This document shows, piece by piece, positions 52,285 to 60,798 of a stretch of 64,000 nucleotides of DNA. Numbering within the stretch: position 1 is the first letter of the stretch; each line of letters begins with the position of its first letter. This DNA is from Eggerthella sp. YY7918. Lineage in GTDB: Bacteria; Actinomycetota; Coriobacteriia; Coriobacteriales; Eggerthellaceae. The notes under the pieces were generated by a model, which did not search any database, was not told where the DNA came from, and saw nothing but the letters and a program-made list of their open reading frames with translations. The stretch lies in NCBI RefSeq assembly GCF_000270285.1, contig NC_015738.1, positions 1,426,001-1,490,000 of the forward strand, written 5' to 3'. The position numbers and the translations under genes were made by a program.

Positions 52285-52824
52285 ATGAGCACTGAAGAGG
52301 GTAAACCAAAATCTAAAGCAGGGGGACGAAAACCGTTCTATAAGGCCTGGTGGTTTTGGGCAATTGTGATAGTGGTCGTGATTGGTGCTGGAGCGATGGC
52401 TGCGCCTAAACAAGAAGAAAAAGCTGCCGAGCCGTCTGGCTCTACGCAAACAGAAAATGTATCTACGTCAAATACGGATACACCATCTGAAAAAGTTGAA
52501 GAAACTCCCGCAGAGCCTGAAGTACCTGCAGAATATAAGTCAGCCTTAAAGAAGGCTCAGACCTACAGTGACACTATGTATATGTCAAAAGCTGGTCTTT
52601 TTAATCAGCTCACATCGGAGTATGGCGAAAAGTTCTCTACAGAAGCAGCGCAATACGCCATTGATAATGTAAGTGCCGACTGGAACGCAAATGCTTTAGC
52701 AAAGGCGAAGCAGTATCAGGATCAGATGGCAATGTCGCCGGAAGCCATCCGTGACCAACTGACCTCCGAATATGGTGAACAATTTACTCAAGAAGAAGCG
52801 GATTATGCTATCGCAAACTTGTAA
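52285..52824 (+). CDS. Membrane-anchored protein with two Ltp-type repeats
   Basis: 179 residues. A basic N-terminus is followed by one membrane helix (about 25-43, WWFWAIVIVVVIGAGAM), an acidic Thr/Glu/Pro linker and two repeats of about 43 residues: ALKKAQTYSDTMYMSKAGLF...YAIDNV and ALAKAKQYQDQMAMSPEAIR...YAIANL, each with LTSEYGE-F. These match Ltp repeats (PF07553). One family member, Ltp of a Streptococcus phage, blocks DNA injection of superinfecting phages; whether this protein does so is open. It is attached by a helix rather than by a lipobox. Confidence 0.8.
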   Translation: MSTEEGKPKSKAGGRKPFYKAWWFWAIVIVVVIGAGAMAAPKQEEKAAEPSGSTQTENVSTSNTDTPSEKVEETPAEPEVPAEYKSALKKAQTYSDTMYMSKAGLFNQLTSEYGEKFSTEAAQYAIDNVSADWNANALAKAKQYQDQMAMSPEAIRDQLTSEYGEQFTQEEADYAIANL

Positions 52825-52946
52825 GCTATTTTCGTTGCAATAGGGCTGCGATATCATTGACGACAAAGGATTCAAAGACTCCCTGCAATAAATATCCTCG
52901 CGGGGAGTCTTATCTGGGCAAACGAAAAAAACGAAGGAAGCGACGT

Positions 52947-53366
52947 GTGAAAGAGCCGTTGACAGAAGAGTTGTTGGAAGAGTTGCTGGCGGCTCCCGAC
53001 CCCCATGTGTTTGCGGAAAAGCACAAACTTGAGAAGCGCACGCTCTCCTGTTACTTGCAGCAGCTCCTTGACGAAAAGGGGCTTGAGCGAGCTGAAGTCA
53101 TACGACGTGCGGGTCTTAACGACACGTTTGGTTACCAGATATTTATGGGCCAACGTGGTGCTTCGCGCAATAAGGTGCTGCAACTGGCGTTTGCCATGGA
53201 GCTTTCTCTTAAAGAAACTGATCGGCTTTTACAGGCGGCGGGGGCGAACCCTCTTTACTGCAAAAATCGTCGCGATGCCATTATTATCTTTTGTCTGGAT
53301 CGGGGTTACGGGCTGCAGAAAACCGATGAAGAACTGTATCGCTTTGACGAGGACACCATCTGTTGA
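52947..53366 (+). CDS. XRE-like helix-turn-helix partner of the protein kinase
   Basis: 139 residues. After an acidic start (KEPLTEELLEELLAAPDPHVF) comes a helix-turn-helix region (LSCYLQQLLDEKGLERAEVIRRAGLNDTFGYQIFMGQRGASRNKVLQLAFAM is visible in pieces) and the ending NRRDAIIIFCLDRGYGLQKTDEELY. The GTG lies behind AAGGAAG; a longer basic frame upstream is less likely. Its stop overlaps a possible TTG start of the kinase gene. Such pairs of HTH protein and Ser/Thr kinase are recurrent in Gram-positive anaerobes, but the pathway is not known. Confidence 0.8.
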   Translation: MKEPLTEELLEELLAAPDPHVFAEKHKLEKRTLSCYLQQLLDEKGLERAEVIRRAGLNDTFGYQIFMGQRGASRNKVLQLAFAMELSLKETDRLLQAAGANPLYCKNRRDAIIIFCLDRGYGLQKTDEELYRFDEDTIC

Positions 53367-53437
53367 GTCCTCGTCGCCCTCTTTCGCCTAAGCAGCTTTA
53401 CAAAAACGGACCCGCCTTCTGCTACCATGGTTCTATT

Positions 53438-54703
53438 ATGCAAGATCCCCTTGCCGAACATCTCAACGCACTCGCACGCGATGAATGCTATCGCGTCGAT
53501 GAAGTGCTCAAAGAAAGCCCTCATGAAACAACCGAGCGCGTGTATTTCAAAGGTGTTAACGGTTCAGAACTGGGACCGTTTGTACGAAAGCGCATCGATC
53601 GAACATCCGGAATAGGGTCAGCCTACATAAGTGTTTGTGAGGCTCAGCGCGCGGGCCGTCGCTTTGTTTATCTTCCTCGTATCATCGATTGCTATGATGT
53701 GGGCGACACGTTGGTGGTCGTAATGGAATATGTAGGTGGAGAAACTCTTGCGGATGTGGTGTACCGATGCGATCCTTCACTTGCCCTTGCCTGTGATGTC
53801 TTTCCTCGACTATGCGACGCGGTGGCGGAGCTCCATGAGGGGTTTGATCCACCGCTCATTCATCGCGATCTTAAACCGTCGAATATTATGTTATCGCGCG
53901 ATAGCATGACCATCATCGATTTCGGTATTACGCGGGTATTCAAGGAGGACTCCGAAGAGGATACGCGGCATTTTGGCACACGAGCTTATGCACCGCCAGA
54001 ACAGTTTGGTTACGGACAAACTGACGTGCGCTCAGATGTGTACGCATTGGGGATGCTTCTCTACTTCTGTCTAACGGAGAAGACACCTGACGCCAAAGCC
54101 CGTCGTACGGGTTTTGCCGATCCGCAAATACCCGAGACGCTGCGGAGGATCATTGTGCGAGCGACAGCGTTTGATCCCGCCGATCGATACGCCAGCGTCT
54201 CTGAACTCAAACAAGCTTTTGAAGGTGCTTCCGGGATGGACAGCGCGGCAAAGACAATGTCGGTTTTTACGTCTGAGCCCGCGACAGTTTCGATACCAAC
54301 TTCATCAACGCCGTTGCCTTACACAGGGGAAACACCTTTCGTTCCAACTCTTAAAAGAAAGCGGCTTGCCGAACGCATACCGATAGGAGTTGGCATCCTA
54401 TGGGATGTCGTTCTCGTGCTCACGTTCGTGCTGTTTGTATGGGCGGCAGCATCCCTATCTATAACTCCCACACCCGGCTCCTCTTTATCTGAGGTCTCGT
54501 TTCTTTATCGCGTCATAGGGTATAGCACCGTTGTGATATGTATCTTTGCTCCTGGGCTGTTTGCGCTGCGCGACCGTCGCCCGTTGCGCCGTTTGTTTCC
54601 TCGTCTCCCCGAGTTAAAGCGCAGTACAGAGGTGCTTTTCGCGATAGGCGGGATCATTGTGTGTATTGTGGTGTTTGTTCTTTTGGGTGTTGCGGGTATC
54701 TGA
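53438..54703 (+). CDS. Hanks-type Ser/Thr protein kinase with C-terminal membrane helices
   Basis: 421 residues from this ATG. The kinase core has the N-lobe Lys (FVRKRID), catalytic loop LIHRDLKPSNIM, DFG (IIDFGITRVF) and the APE-like YAPPEQFGYGQTDVRSDVYALG. The Gly-rich loop is degenerate. A Thr/Ser-rich linker and three hydrophobic helices (about 320-345, 365-385, 400-420) follow, so the kinase is cytoplasmic and membrane-bound with no extracellular PASTA domain. The start is uncertain: a TTG at 53363 overlapping the HTH stop would add 25 residues, while the ATG lacks a good Shine-Dalgarno. Confidence 0.88.
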   Translation: MQDPLAEHLNALARDECYRVDEVLKESPHETTERVYFKGVNGSELGPFVRKRIDRTSGIGSAYISVCEAQRAGRRFVYLPRIIDCYDVGDTLVVVMEYVGGETLADVVYRCDPSLALACDVFPRLCDAVAELHEGFDPPLIHRDLKPSNIMLSRDSMTIIDFGITRVFKEDSEEDTRHFGTRAYAPPEQFGYGQTDVRSDVYALGMLLYFCLTEKTPDAKARRTGFADPQIPETLRRIIVRATAFDPADRYASVSELKQAFEGASGMDSAAKTMSVFTSEPATVSIPTSSTPLPYTGETPFVPTLKRKRLAERIPIGVGILWDVVLVLTFVLFVWAAASLSITPTPGSSLSEVSFLYRVIGYSTVVICIFAPGLFALRDRRPLRRLFPRLPELKRSTEVLFAIGGIIVCIVVFVLLGVAGI

Positions 54704-54827
54704 CGGCTACGCCACGGCGGGAAAACGACTGAACGCGTACCTGCGTCTCTTTGTGCCTTTTCGATAAAGTGGGTCGGACGGCGTGCTCCTAGCGCGCATT
54801 TCGACGACTCGAAAGGAGTTCGGCGCT

Positions 54828-56297
54828 ATGGCGCAGAAAGCCTCTGCTCCCACGTCAACACCGAATAAGACCACCGATCGCAGGCGCGATCGGCGTGCTG
54901 CAGCAACTAGGCATCCCGCACCGACGAAGACGACCGCAGGTGTGCCGCGTATTTCTCAGGCGACACACGATAAAGGGCCGCAGCTCAAGCGCGTGCTCAC
55001 CGTGCCCGACATGATAGTGTACGGACTCATCTTCATGGTGCCCATTGCACCGTTCGGCATTTATGGCGGAGTGTTTAACGAATCGGGCGGCATGCCGGCT
55101 TTGGTGTATTTGGTCGGCACGCTCGCCATGGTGTTCACGGCGCTTTCCTACGGCATGCTTATCCGCGAATGGCCCGTATCGGGGTCGGTGTATGCCTATA
55201 CCTCGCGCGGGTTAGGCAAAGGAATCGGGTTCGTATCAGGCTGGACGCTGCTGCTTGACTACCTGCTGATTCCTGTGCTTTTGTATGTGGTGGCGTCCAC
55301 GGCGCTTGCCGGCATTGTGCCCGAAGTGCCCGCCTGGGCGTTCTCCGTTATCTTTGTGATTGCTAACACGTTTGTAAATGTGCGCGGTATTGCGCTCACC
55401 GACATCGTAAACCGCATCGCGCTCATTTTGGAAATACTTGTGCTTGCGGTATTCGTGGTGCTGGGTATCCGCTGGCTTATCAGCGATCCGGCCTCACATG
55501 GCTTCACGATCGATCCTATTTTCAATCCGTCCACGTTTGACCCGAATCTTGTTATGAGCGCGGTGTCGCTTGGAGTGCTCTCGTTTTTGGGTTTTGATGG
55601 CATCGCTACGCTCTCTGAAGAGGCCAAGGATGGCCGGCGCGGGCCGGGGCGCGCCATGATGGCTTCGCTTGCCATCGTGGGATCGCTCTTCGTGTTGCAG
55701 ACCTATATTGCCGGGTGTATTAGCCCCGATGGAGCGGTGTTTGCCCATGATGAGAAGAACGCGTTCTACCTGGTAGCCCAATTAGTAGGCGGACGCTGGC
55801 TCTATGTGGTATGCGCCGTAGCAACGGCTCTTTCCTGGGGCATTTTCACGGCGCTTGCAGCGCAGACGGCCGTTTCACGCATCCTGTTTGCCATGGGGCG
55901 CGACGGCGGGCTGCCGCACGCGTTGGCGAAGGTGCACCCGAAATTCCGCACTCCGTATGTGGCCTCCCTTTTCGTAGGCCTGCTGACGCTCGTGCTGGTG
56001 CTCACATTTGGACAGCTTGGCTCGGATACCATCTCGTTATTCGTAAACTTTGGCGCTCTTACGGCATTTCTGCTGCTGCACGTGACCGTCATCGGCTATT
56101 TCTTTATCAAGAAGCGCGACGGGCGTTGGGTGGCGCATCTGTTGGTGCCGCTTATCGGCATTGCGGTTATCGGCTACACCTGGTGGAGTCTTGATGTACC
56201 GGCAAAGGTGCTTGGACTGGTGTGGATGGCGGTGGGAATTTGCTACTACCTGGTGTTGCATTACGTGCTGAAACGAGACGTAAAGCTGGGCGGATAG
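54828..56297 (+). CDS. APC-superfamily amino acid permease
   Basis: 489 residues. A hydrophilic Thr/Ala/Arg-rich N-terminus of about 60 residues is followed by 12 hydrophobic helices. The beginning of the transport core (VLTVPDMIVYGLIFMVPIAPFGIYG) and FLGFDGIATLSEEAKDGRRGPGRAM are typical of APC permeases close to the YjeM/PuuP-like group. ATG follows AAAGGAG at nine bases. It should import an amino acid or polyamine with protons; the substrate is not visible. Confidence 0.92.
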   Translation: MAQKASAPTSTPNKTTDRRRDRRAAATRHPAPTKTTAGVPRISQATHDKGPQLKRVLTVPDMIVYGLIFMVPIAPFGIYGGVFNESGGMPALVYLVGTLAMVFTALSYGMLIREWPVSGSVYAYTSRGLGKGIGFVSGWTLLLDYLLIPVLLYVVASTALAGIVPEVPAWAFSVIFVIANTFVNVRGIALTDIVNRIALILEILVLAVFVVLGIRWLISDPASHGFTIDPIFNPSTFDPNLVMSAVSLGVLSFLGFDGIATLSEEAKDGRRGPGRAMMASLAIVGSLFVLQTYIAGCISPDGAVFAHDEKNAFYLVAQLVGGRWLYVVCAVATALSWGIFTALAAQTAVSRILFAMGRDGGLPHALAKVHPKFRTPYVASLFVGLLTLVLVLTFGQLGSDTISLFVNFGALTAFLLLHVTVIGYFFIKKRDGRWVAHLLVPLIGIAVIGYTWWSLDVPAKVLGLVWMAVGICYYLVLHYVLKRDVKLGG

Positions 56298-56359
56298 GGA
56301 ACTGGACCGAAGGGTGCTACAATGGGCGCAGAAGCGCCTTTCGTGAAAGGAGAGCTGTC

Positions 56360-57784
56360 ATGAGCATCGTTGCTGCGTACGTCGTTCCTCATCCGCCGCT
56401 TATTGTGCCCAGTGTTGGTCGAGGTGAAGAAGCGGGTATTCAAGACACCATCGATGCGTATCGAGAGGTGGCGCGGCGTATCGCCCGCCATGCGCCAGAC
56501 ACGATCGTGGTTGTCTCTCCGCATGCACCACTGTATCGGGACTGTTTCCATATTTCCACCGGAGATGGTGCCCGCGGCGATATGGGCCAGTTCGGAGCTT
56601 GGGAAACGTCGATGAATGTGGTCTATGACGGAGGGTTTGCAACAAGCGTGACGGCGTGCTCACGCAAGCATGAGGTGCCGGTGTGCGGCAGCGGAATGCG
56701 CGATGGCGCGTTGGATCATGCAACGTTTGTGCCTTTGTGGTTTGTCAACGAGGTGTATGAGGGATATCGGCTTGTGCGTATCGGCTTGTCGGGGCTTTCG
56801 AAAGAAGCGCATCGCGTGATCGGGCGTTGCGTGGCCGAGGCTGCTTCCGACCTCAATCGACGTACGGTATTCATCGCGAGCGGCGACTTGTCGCACAAGT
56901 TGAAGGCCGATGGTCCTTACGGCTTTGCCCCTGAAGGCCCGGTGTTCGATCATGCGCTTGTCGATCTTTTAGACGCGGGCGATCTTGAGGGGTTGTTCAC
57001 CTTCGATGACGCTTTTTTGGAAGCGGCTGCCGAATGCGGTCTTGGCTCCTTCCAAATTATGGCAGGCGCGCTTGAAGGTCTGCCCTGTACGCACGAACTT
57101 TTGAGCTATGAAGGTCCCTTCGGAGTGGGTTATGCCGTGGCGGCCTTTGAAGTGAAGGGTGCGCAAGGCGACGGCGCGGTCGATGCCAAGGTTGACCGAC
57201 GTATTGATGAACGCGCTGCCGCTGACGAGTTTGCAAATGAAGCGGCGGTGGACCCTTACGTTGCACTGGCGCGGGAAAGCGTTGAGGGATACGTGCGCAC
57301 AGGAAGCCTGATCGCGCGGCCGTCTTCGCTGCCGCCGGAACTCACCGACGAGCGTGCGGGTGTGTTCGTGTCGCTGCATAAGGGTGGCGAGCTGCGCGGC
57401 TGTATTGGCACCATTGCGCCGACGACCGGCTGCGTGGCTGATGAAATTATTCGTAATGGCGTGGCGGCAGCAAGCGAGGATCCGCGGTTTATGCCGGTGC
57501 GCGCGGATGAACTTGACGAGCTTTCGTATTCAGTCGATGTGCTGTTCACACCTATGCCCATTTCGTCTGCCGACGAACTCGATCCGCAGCGCTATGGCGT
57601 CATCGTTACCAAGGGTATGCGTCGCGGTCTTCTGCTGCCGAATCTTGAAGGTGTCGATACGGTTGCTGATCAGGTGGCTATCGCCAAGCGAAAAGCGGGC
57701 ATCGATCCCGCAGACACCGATGTTGAGCTTGAGCGTTTCGAAGTGGTGCGGCACGACCGAGGAGGGGAGGCGCGCCGTGGCTGA
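56360..57784 (+). CDS. AmmeMemoRadiSam system protein A: LigB-like domain fused to AMMECR1
   Basis: 474 residues. The N-terminal half is a class III extradiol dioxygenase (LigB) fold with HPPLIVPSVGRG, VVVSPHAPLYRD and IASGDLSHKL, whose His residues are metal-ligand candidates. The C-terminal half (from about 310) is AMMECR1: GVFVSLHKGGELRGCIGTI, AAASEDPRF and LLLPNLEGVDTV. In prokaryotes these occur with a radical SAM enzyme, which is encoded next and overlaps by eight bases. The biochemical function of the system is still unknown. ATG is behind AAAGGAGAG. Confidence 0.9.
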   Translation: MSIVAAYVVPHPPLIVPSVGRGEEAGIQDTIDAYREVARRIARHAPDTIVVVSPHAPLYRDCFHISTGDGARGDMGQFGAWETSMNVVYDGGFATSVTACSRKHEVPVCGSGMRDGALDHATFVPLWFVNEVYEGYRLVRIGLSGLSKEAHRVIGRCVAEAASDLNRRTVFIASGDLSHKLKADGPYGFAPEGPVFDHALVDLLDAGDLEGLFTFDDAFLEAAAECGLGSFQIMAGALEGLPCTHELLSYEGPFGVGYAVAAFEVKGAQGDGAVDAKVDRRIDERAAADEFANEAAVDPYVALARESVEGYVRTGSLIARPSSLPPELTDERAGVFVSLHKGGELRGCIGTIAPTTGCVADEIIRNGVAAASEDPRFMPVRADELDELSYSVDVLFTPMPISSADELDPQRYGVIVTKGMRRGLLLPNLEGVDTVADQVAIAKRKAGIDPADTDVELERFEVVRHDRGGEARRG

Positions 57785-58673
57785 GACGCCGGCGATGTCA
57801 GGCGAAAATTGCAGCCCAGGATCGCGCCAGCAGTCCGCTCTTTCGCGCATCGTATGTGAAATCTGTCCTCATGCGTGTGCGCTCGCAGAAGGCCAACGGG
57901 GGCTTTGCCAGGCCCGCATTGCTCGCGACGGGCACGTGGTGTGCGAGAATTATGGACGCATAACGGCTCTTGCGCTTGACCCGGTGGAAAAGAAGCCGCT
58001 TGCACGTTGGAAGAGCGGGTCGAACGTACTGTCGGTGGGAAGCTACGGTTGCAATCTGCGCTGTCCGTTCTGCCAAAACGCTGACATTGCCTGTGCGGGA
58101 CCTCATGACCTCACCTGGCATACCACCACACCTGAGGCGCTTGTCGATGTGGCGCTTAAAGAGCACCTGAACAATGTAGGTATCGCCTACACGTACAACG
58201 AGCCTCTGGTGGGATTTGAATTCGTACGCGACACGGCGCGGCTCGTGCACGAAGCGGGGCTTTCGAACGTTTTAGTAAGCAACGGCATGGTGCAGCCAAA
58301 ACCGCTTGCAGAACTTGTGCCTCTCATCGATGCAGCGAATATCGATCTGAAGGGCTTCACGCAAGAGTTTTATGATCTTGCCGGTGGCGATCTGCAAACC
58401 GTTAAGCGCACCATCGAAGTGATGGCGGCGTGTCCTACCTGTCATCTTGAAGTGACTACGCTTGTCATTCCCGGCCTTAACGATGATGATGCCCAGATTG
58501 ATGCTGCCGCAGCATGGCTTGCATCAATCGATGCATCCATCCCTTATCACCTCACACGCTTCTTCCCGTGCCATCATATGCTCGATCGTCCGCCCACTCC
58601 TGTTGCGACGCTCAATCGTTTGGCGGATATCGCACAGCAACATCTCGATGACGTTCTTTTGGGGAATTGCTGA
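57777..58673 (+). CDS. AmmeMemoRadiSam system radical SAM enzyme
   Basis: 298 residues. An N-terminal Cys pair region CEICPHACALAEGQRGLCQAR precedes the radical SAM motif CNLRCPFCQ (Cys-x3-Cys-x2-Cys), with DPVEKKPLARW and YTYNEPLVGFEF as in pyruvate formate-lyase activase-like members. The GTG start is chosen because GGAGGGGAGG lies immediately upstream and the frame overlaps the previous stop; longer in-frame starts lie inside the preceding gene. It is the enzyme that, with the LigB-AMMECR1 protein, defines the three-part system. Confidence 0.92.
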   Translation: MAETPAMSGENCSPGSRQQSALSRIVCEICPHACALAEGQRGLCQARIARDGHVVCENYGRITALALDPVEKKPLARWKSGSNVLSVGSYGCNLRCPFCQNADIACAGPHDLTWHTTTPEALVDVALKEHLNNVGIAYTYNEPLVGFEFVRDTARLVHEAGLSNVLVSNGMVQPKPLAELVPLIDAANIDLKGFTQEFYDLAGGDLQTVKRTIEVMAACPTCHLEVTTLVIPGLNDDDAQIDAAAAWLASIDASIPYHLTRFFPCHHMLDRPPTPVATLNRLADIAQQHLDDVLLGNC

Positions 58674-58722
58674 AGTGAGGGCATTGCGCTATGATGGGCG
58701 AGCGCTTTTTGGGCGCTTCTGT

Positions 58723-58819
58723 GGAGATGGATGGGTCCTGGTGGACCCCGCGGCCTTCAAAGCCGTCGTGAGGCGTGCAGAACGTCTCGGGTGTGTTCGA
58801 TTCGCACGCATCTCCGCCA
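58723..58819 (+). tRNA. selC: tRNA-Sec (anticodon TCA)
   Basis: A 97-base tRNA including encoded CCA. The acceptor GGAGATG pairs with CATCTCC (seven pairs; the eighth, G58730 opposite G58808, is unpaired as written). The D-stem has six base pairs (GGGTCC-TGGT-GGACCC), the anticodon loop is CTTCAAA with TCA at 58757-58759, the variable arm is long (7 bp, GAGGCGT / ACGTCTC) and the T-arm has a TTCGATT loop. Long extra arm, 6-bp D-stem and TCA anticodon are diagnostic. It lies between the radical SAM gene and convergent selB. An open frame running through it is spurious. Confidence 0.96.
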
Positions 58820-58861
58820 CCGATTATCAGCTGCCTCGCGTTATGACGCGGGGCAGCTTTA

Positions 58862-60796
58862 CTATTCGTTCAGTACGCGCTTATCTCCCTCGCGGCGCGT
58901 GATGCCGCACGCGTCGAAGTATTCAAGGAGGGGAATGGCGTATTTGCGCGAGGTGCCCAGGGCGTCTCGCAACTCTGCCGCCGTAGCGGGGCCAGCCGCA
59001 AGGCGCGTGCGTACTGCCTGTTCAAACGTACTTAGCGCCGCGCTTTCAAAAGAGAAGGTTTGACCCACGCGCACCGTTTTGCCCTCGCGTTCCAGTGTTC
59101 CCAGTGCGCGGTACGCAAGCTTCGTATCCAACCCGCTTGTTGCAATGACCTCTTCAATAGTGGGAGGCGCTCCGGCGTTTTGTGTAAGAAGGCTATACAG
59201 CTGCGCTGCGGCCTGTTCCTCCCGCACCCGTGCTCCTGCGCCAGCTTGCGGGTGACTTACTTCGCCTCCGGAGACAGCAACGACGCCGGCAGCGGCAGCT
59301 TCGGCAATAAGAGCGTCGAAGCATTCCTCCGTTGCACGGGGAAAGCAGCGCTGGTGAAGCGCCTCTTTGGCAATGCCCGTACGGTCGGGATAGTCGGCAT
59401 GAAACTTCAGAAGCTCATTTTCAATGGTCGAACGGTGTTTTTGTATCTGCTGCTTGGCGACCCAGCGATCGCGGCCATTCGCCGTCGGGGCCTGCAATCG
59501 CACCGCAGTGCGCTCATGTTCAAGCGCCTTGAGTTCGTGTGCGGCTGCATCCGCGCTGAGGCCTGACACTTCAGCGAGTTCGTCGACGGTTGCGGGAAGA
59601 GGCATGAGTGCGAATGCTGTGCGCGCAATGCGCGACTCGTCGCGCGCAGCAAGAGCATCAAGCAGCGCTTCGGTTTCGGAAGCCAGCGTGGTTGTGCGTT
59701 TGGGATGCGCGCGCAACACCATGCCTCCGCCTATCACATGGACAGGGGAGTACGAACGCAAGACGAAGCGATCGCACCAAGCAACGGCAAGCGGTTCATC
59801 CAAGCGGATTTGGGCATAAGCCCGCTCGCCGGCTTTTAGATCTTCCTTTCCGTTCATAAAAAGCACGCGACCGCATACTTCGCGCGTACCGTGTGCAATA
59901 TGCACACGTGTGCCGCTTACAAGGGGTTTTGTTGTGCCTGGTATCCCGAGATAGCGTACATCGGCATCGAAACGGTCGGTAGGGCGCAACGTGTTCGGGG
60001 CCACAAGGAAGTCGCCGGGGCGCACTTCGTCGGTGGAGAGCGCATTGAGGTTGAGGGCGACGCGGTGTCCCGCTTCGGCATATTCAACCGCTTCGCCGTG
60101 CACCTGTACGCTGCGAATACGCGTGCGCAGCCCCGAGGGAAGCACCTCCACCTCATCACCAATCGCCGCGGTGCCGCTCCATAGCGTCCCGGTAACTACG
60201 GTACCCGCGCCTTTGATGGAAAAGGAACGATCAACGGGCAGGCGTAAGGTGGTTCCGGTTTTTGACCGCTGTGCTGTGTGCGCGACCTCTGCCAGGGTGA
60301 CCTTGAGTTCATCAAGCCCTTCTCCGGTACGGCTTGAGACCTTCACGATGGGGGCATCGGCATAGGGCGTGGTGGTCAGACGTGAACGAATTTCGTCGGC
60401 CATAAAGACGGCCCATTCTGCATCCACAAGGTCGATTTTTGTAAGAGCCACCACGCACGAGGGTACTCCCAGTAAGTCGAGAACAGCCAGGTGCTCCTCG
60501 GTCTGAGGCATGATGCCATCGTCGGCGGCAATGCAGAGAAGCGCCAGATCAATTCCGGTGGATCCCGCTATCATTTGACGAACAAAACGCTCGTGACCGG
60601 GCACATCTACTACGCCAAGTGAGGTGCCGTCCGGCAAATCAAGTCGTGCGAAGCCTAATTCGATGGTGATGCCGCGCTTCTTTTCTTCGACGAGGCGATC
60701 GGGATCGACGCCGGTGAGCGCCTGTACGAGCGACGATTTGCCGTGATCGATGTGACCGGCGGTTCCCAGTATCAGATCGACCGTATCGGTACCCAT
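58862..60796 (-). CDS. selB: Selenocysteine-specific elongation factor
   Basis: 644 residues. The N-terminal GTPase has G1 GTAGHIDHGKSSL, the switch RGITIELGFA, G3 DVPGHERFV and G4 TKIDL. Three beta-barrel domains follow, then winged helices at the C-terminus (from about 400) that bind the SECIS element of selenoprotein mRNA, ending LGTSRKYAIPLLEYFDACGITRREGDKRVLNE. It delivers Sec-tRNA to in-frame UGA. The ATG is two bases after the selA stop, so selA and selB form an operon. Confidence 0.97.
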   Translation of the reverse strand: MGTDTVDLILGTAGHIDHGKSSLVQALTGVDPDRLVEEKKRGITIELGFARLDLPDGTSLGVVDVPGHERFVRQMIAGSTGIDLALLCIAADDGIMPQTEEHLAVLDLLGVPSCVVALTKIDLVDAEWAVFMADEIRSRLTTTPYADAPIVKVSSRTGEGLDELKVTLAEVAHTAQRSKTGTTLRLPVDRSFSIKGAGTVVTGTLWSGTAAIGDEVEVLPSGLRTRIRSVQVHGEAVEYAEAGHRVALNLNALSTDEVRPGDFLVAPNTLRPTDRFDADVRYLGIPGTTKPLVSGTRVHIAHGTREVCGRVLFMNGKEDLKAGERAYAQIRLDEPLAVAWCDRFVLRSYSPVHVIGGGMVLRAHPKRTTTLASETEALLDALAARDESRIARTAFALMPLPATVDELAEVSGLSADAAAHELKALEHERTAVRLQAPTANGRDRWVAKQQIQKHRSTIENELLKFHADYPDRTGIAKEALHQRCFPRATEECFDALIAEAAAAGVVAVSGGEVSHPQAGAGARVREEQAAAQLYSLLTQNAGAPPTIEEVIATSGLDTKLAYRALGTLEREGKTVRVGQTFSFESAALSTFEQAVRTRLAAGPATAAELRDALGTSRKYAIPLLEYFDACGITRREGDKRVLNE

Positions 60797-60798
60797 GG

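Noticed and set aside
58462-58902. Open frames covering 58.5-58.9 kb
   Set aside because: They overlap the radical SAM gene end and tRNA-Sec; the tRNA structure explains the sequence.
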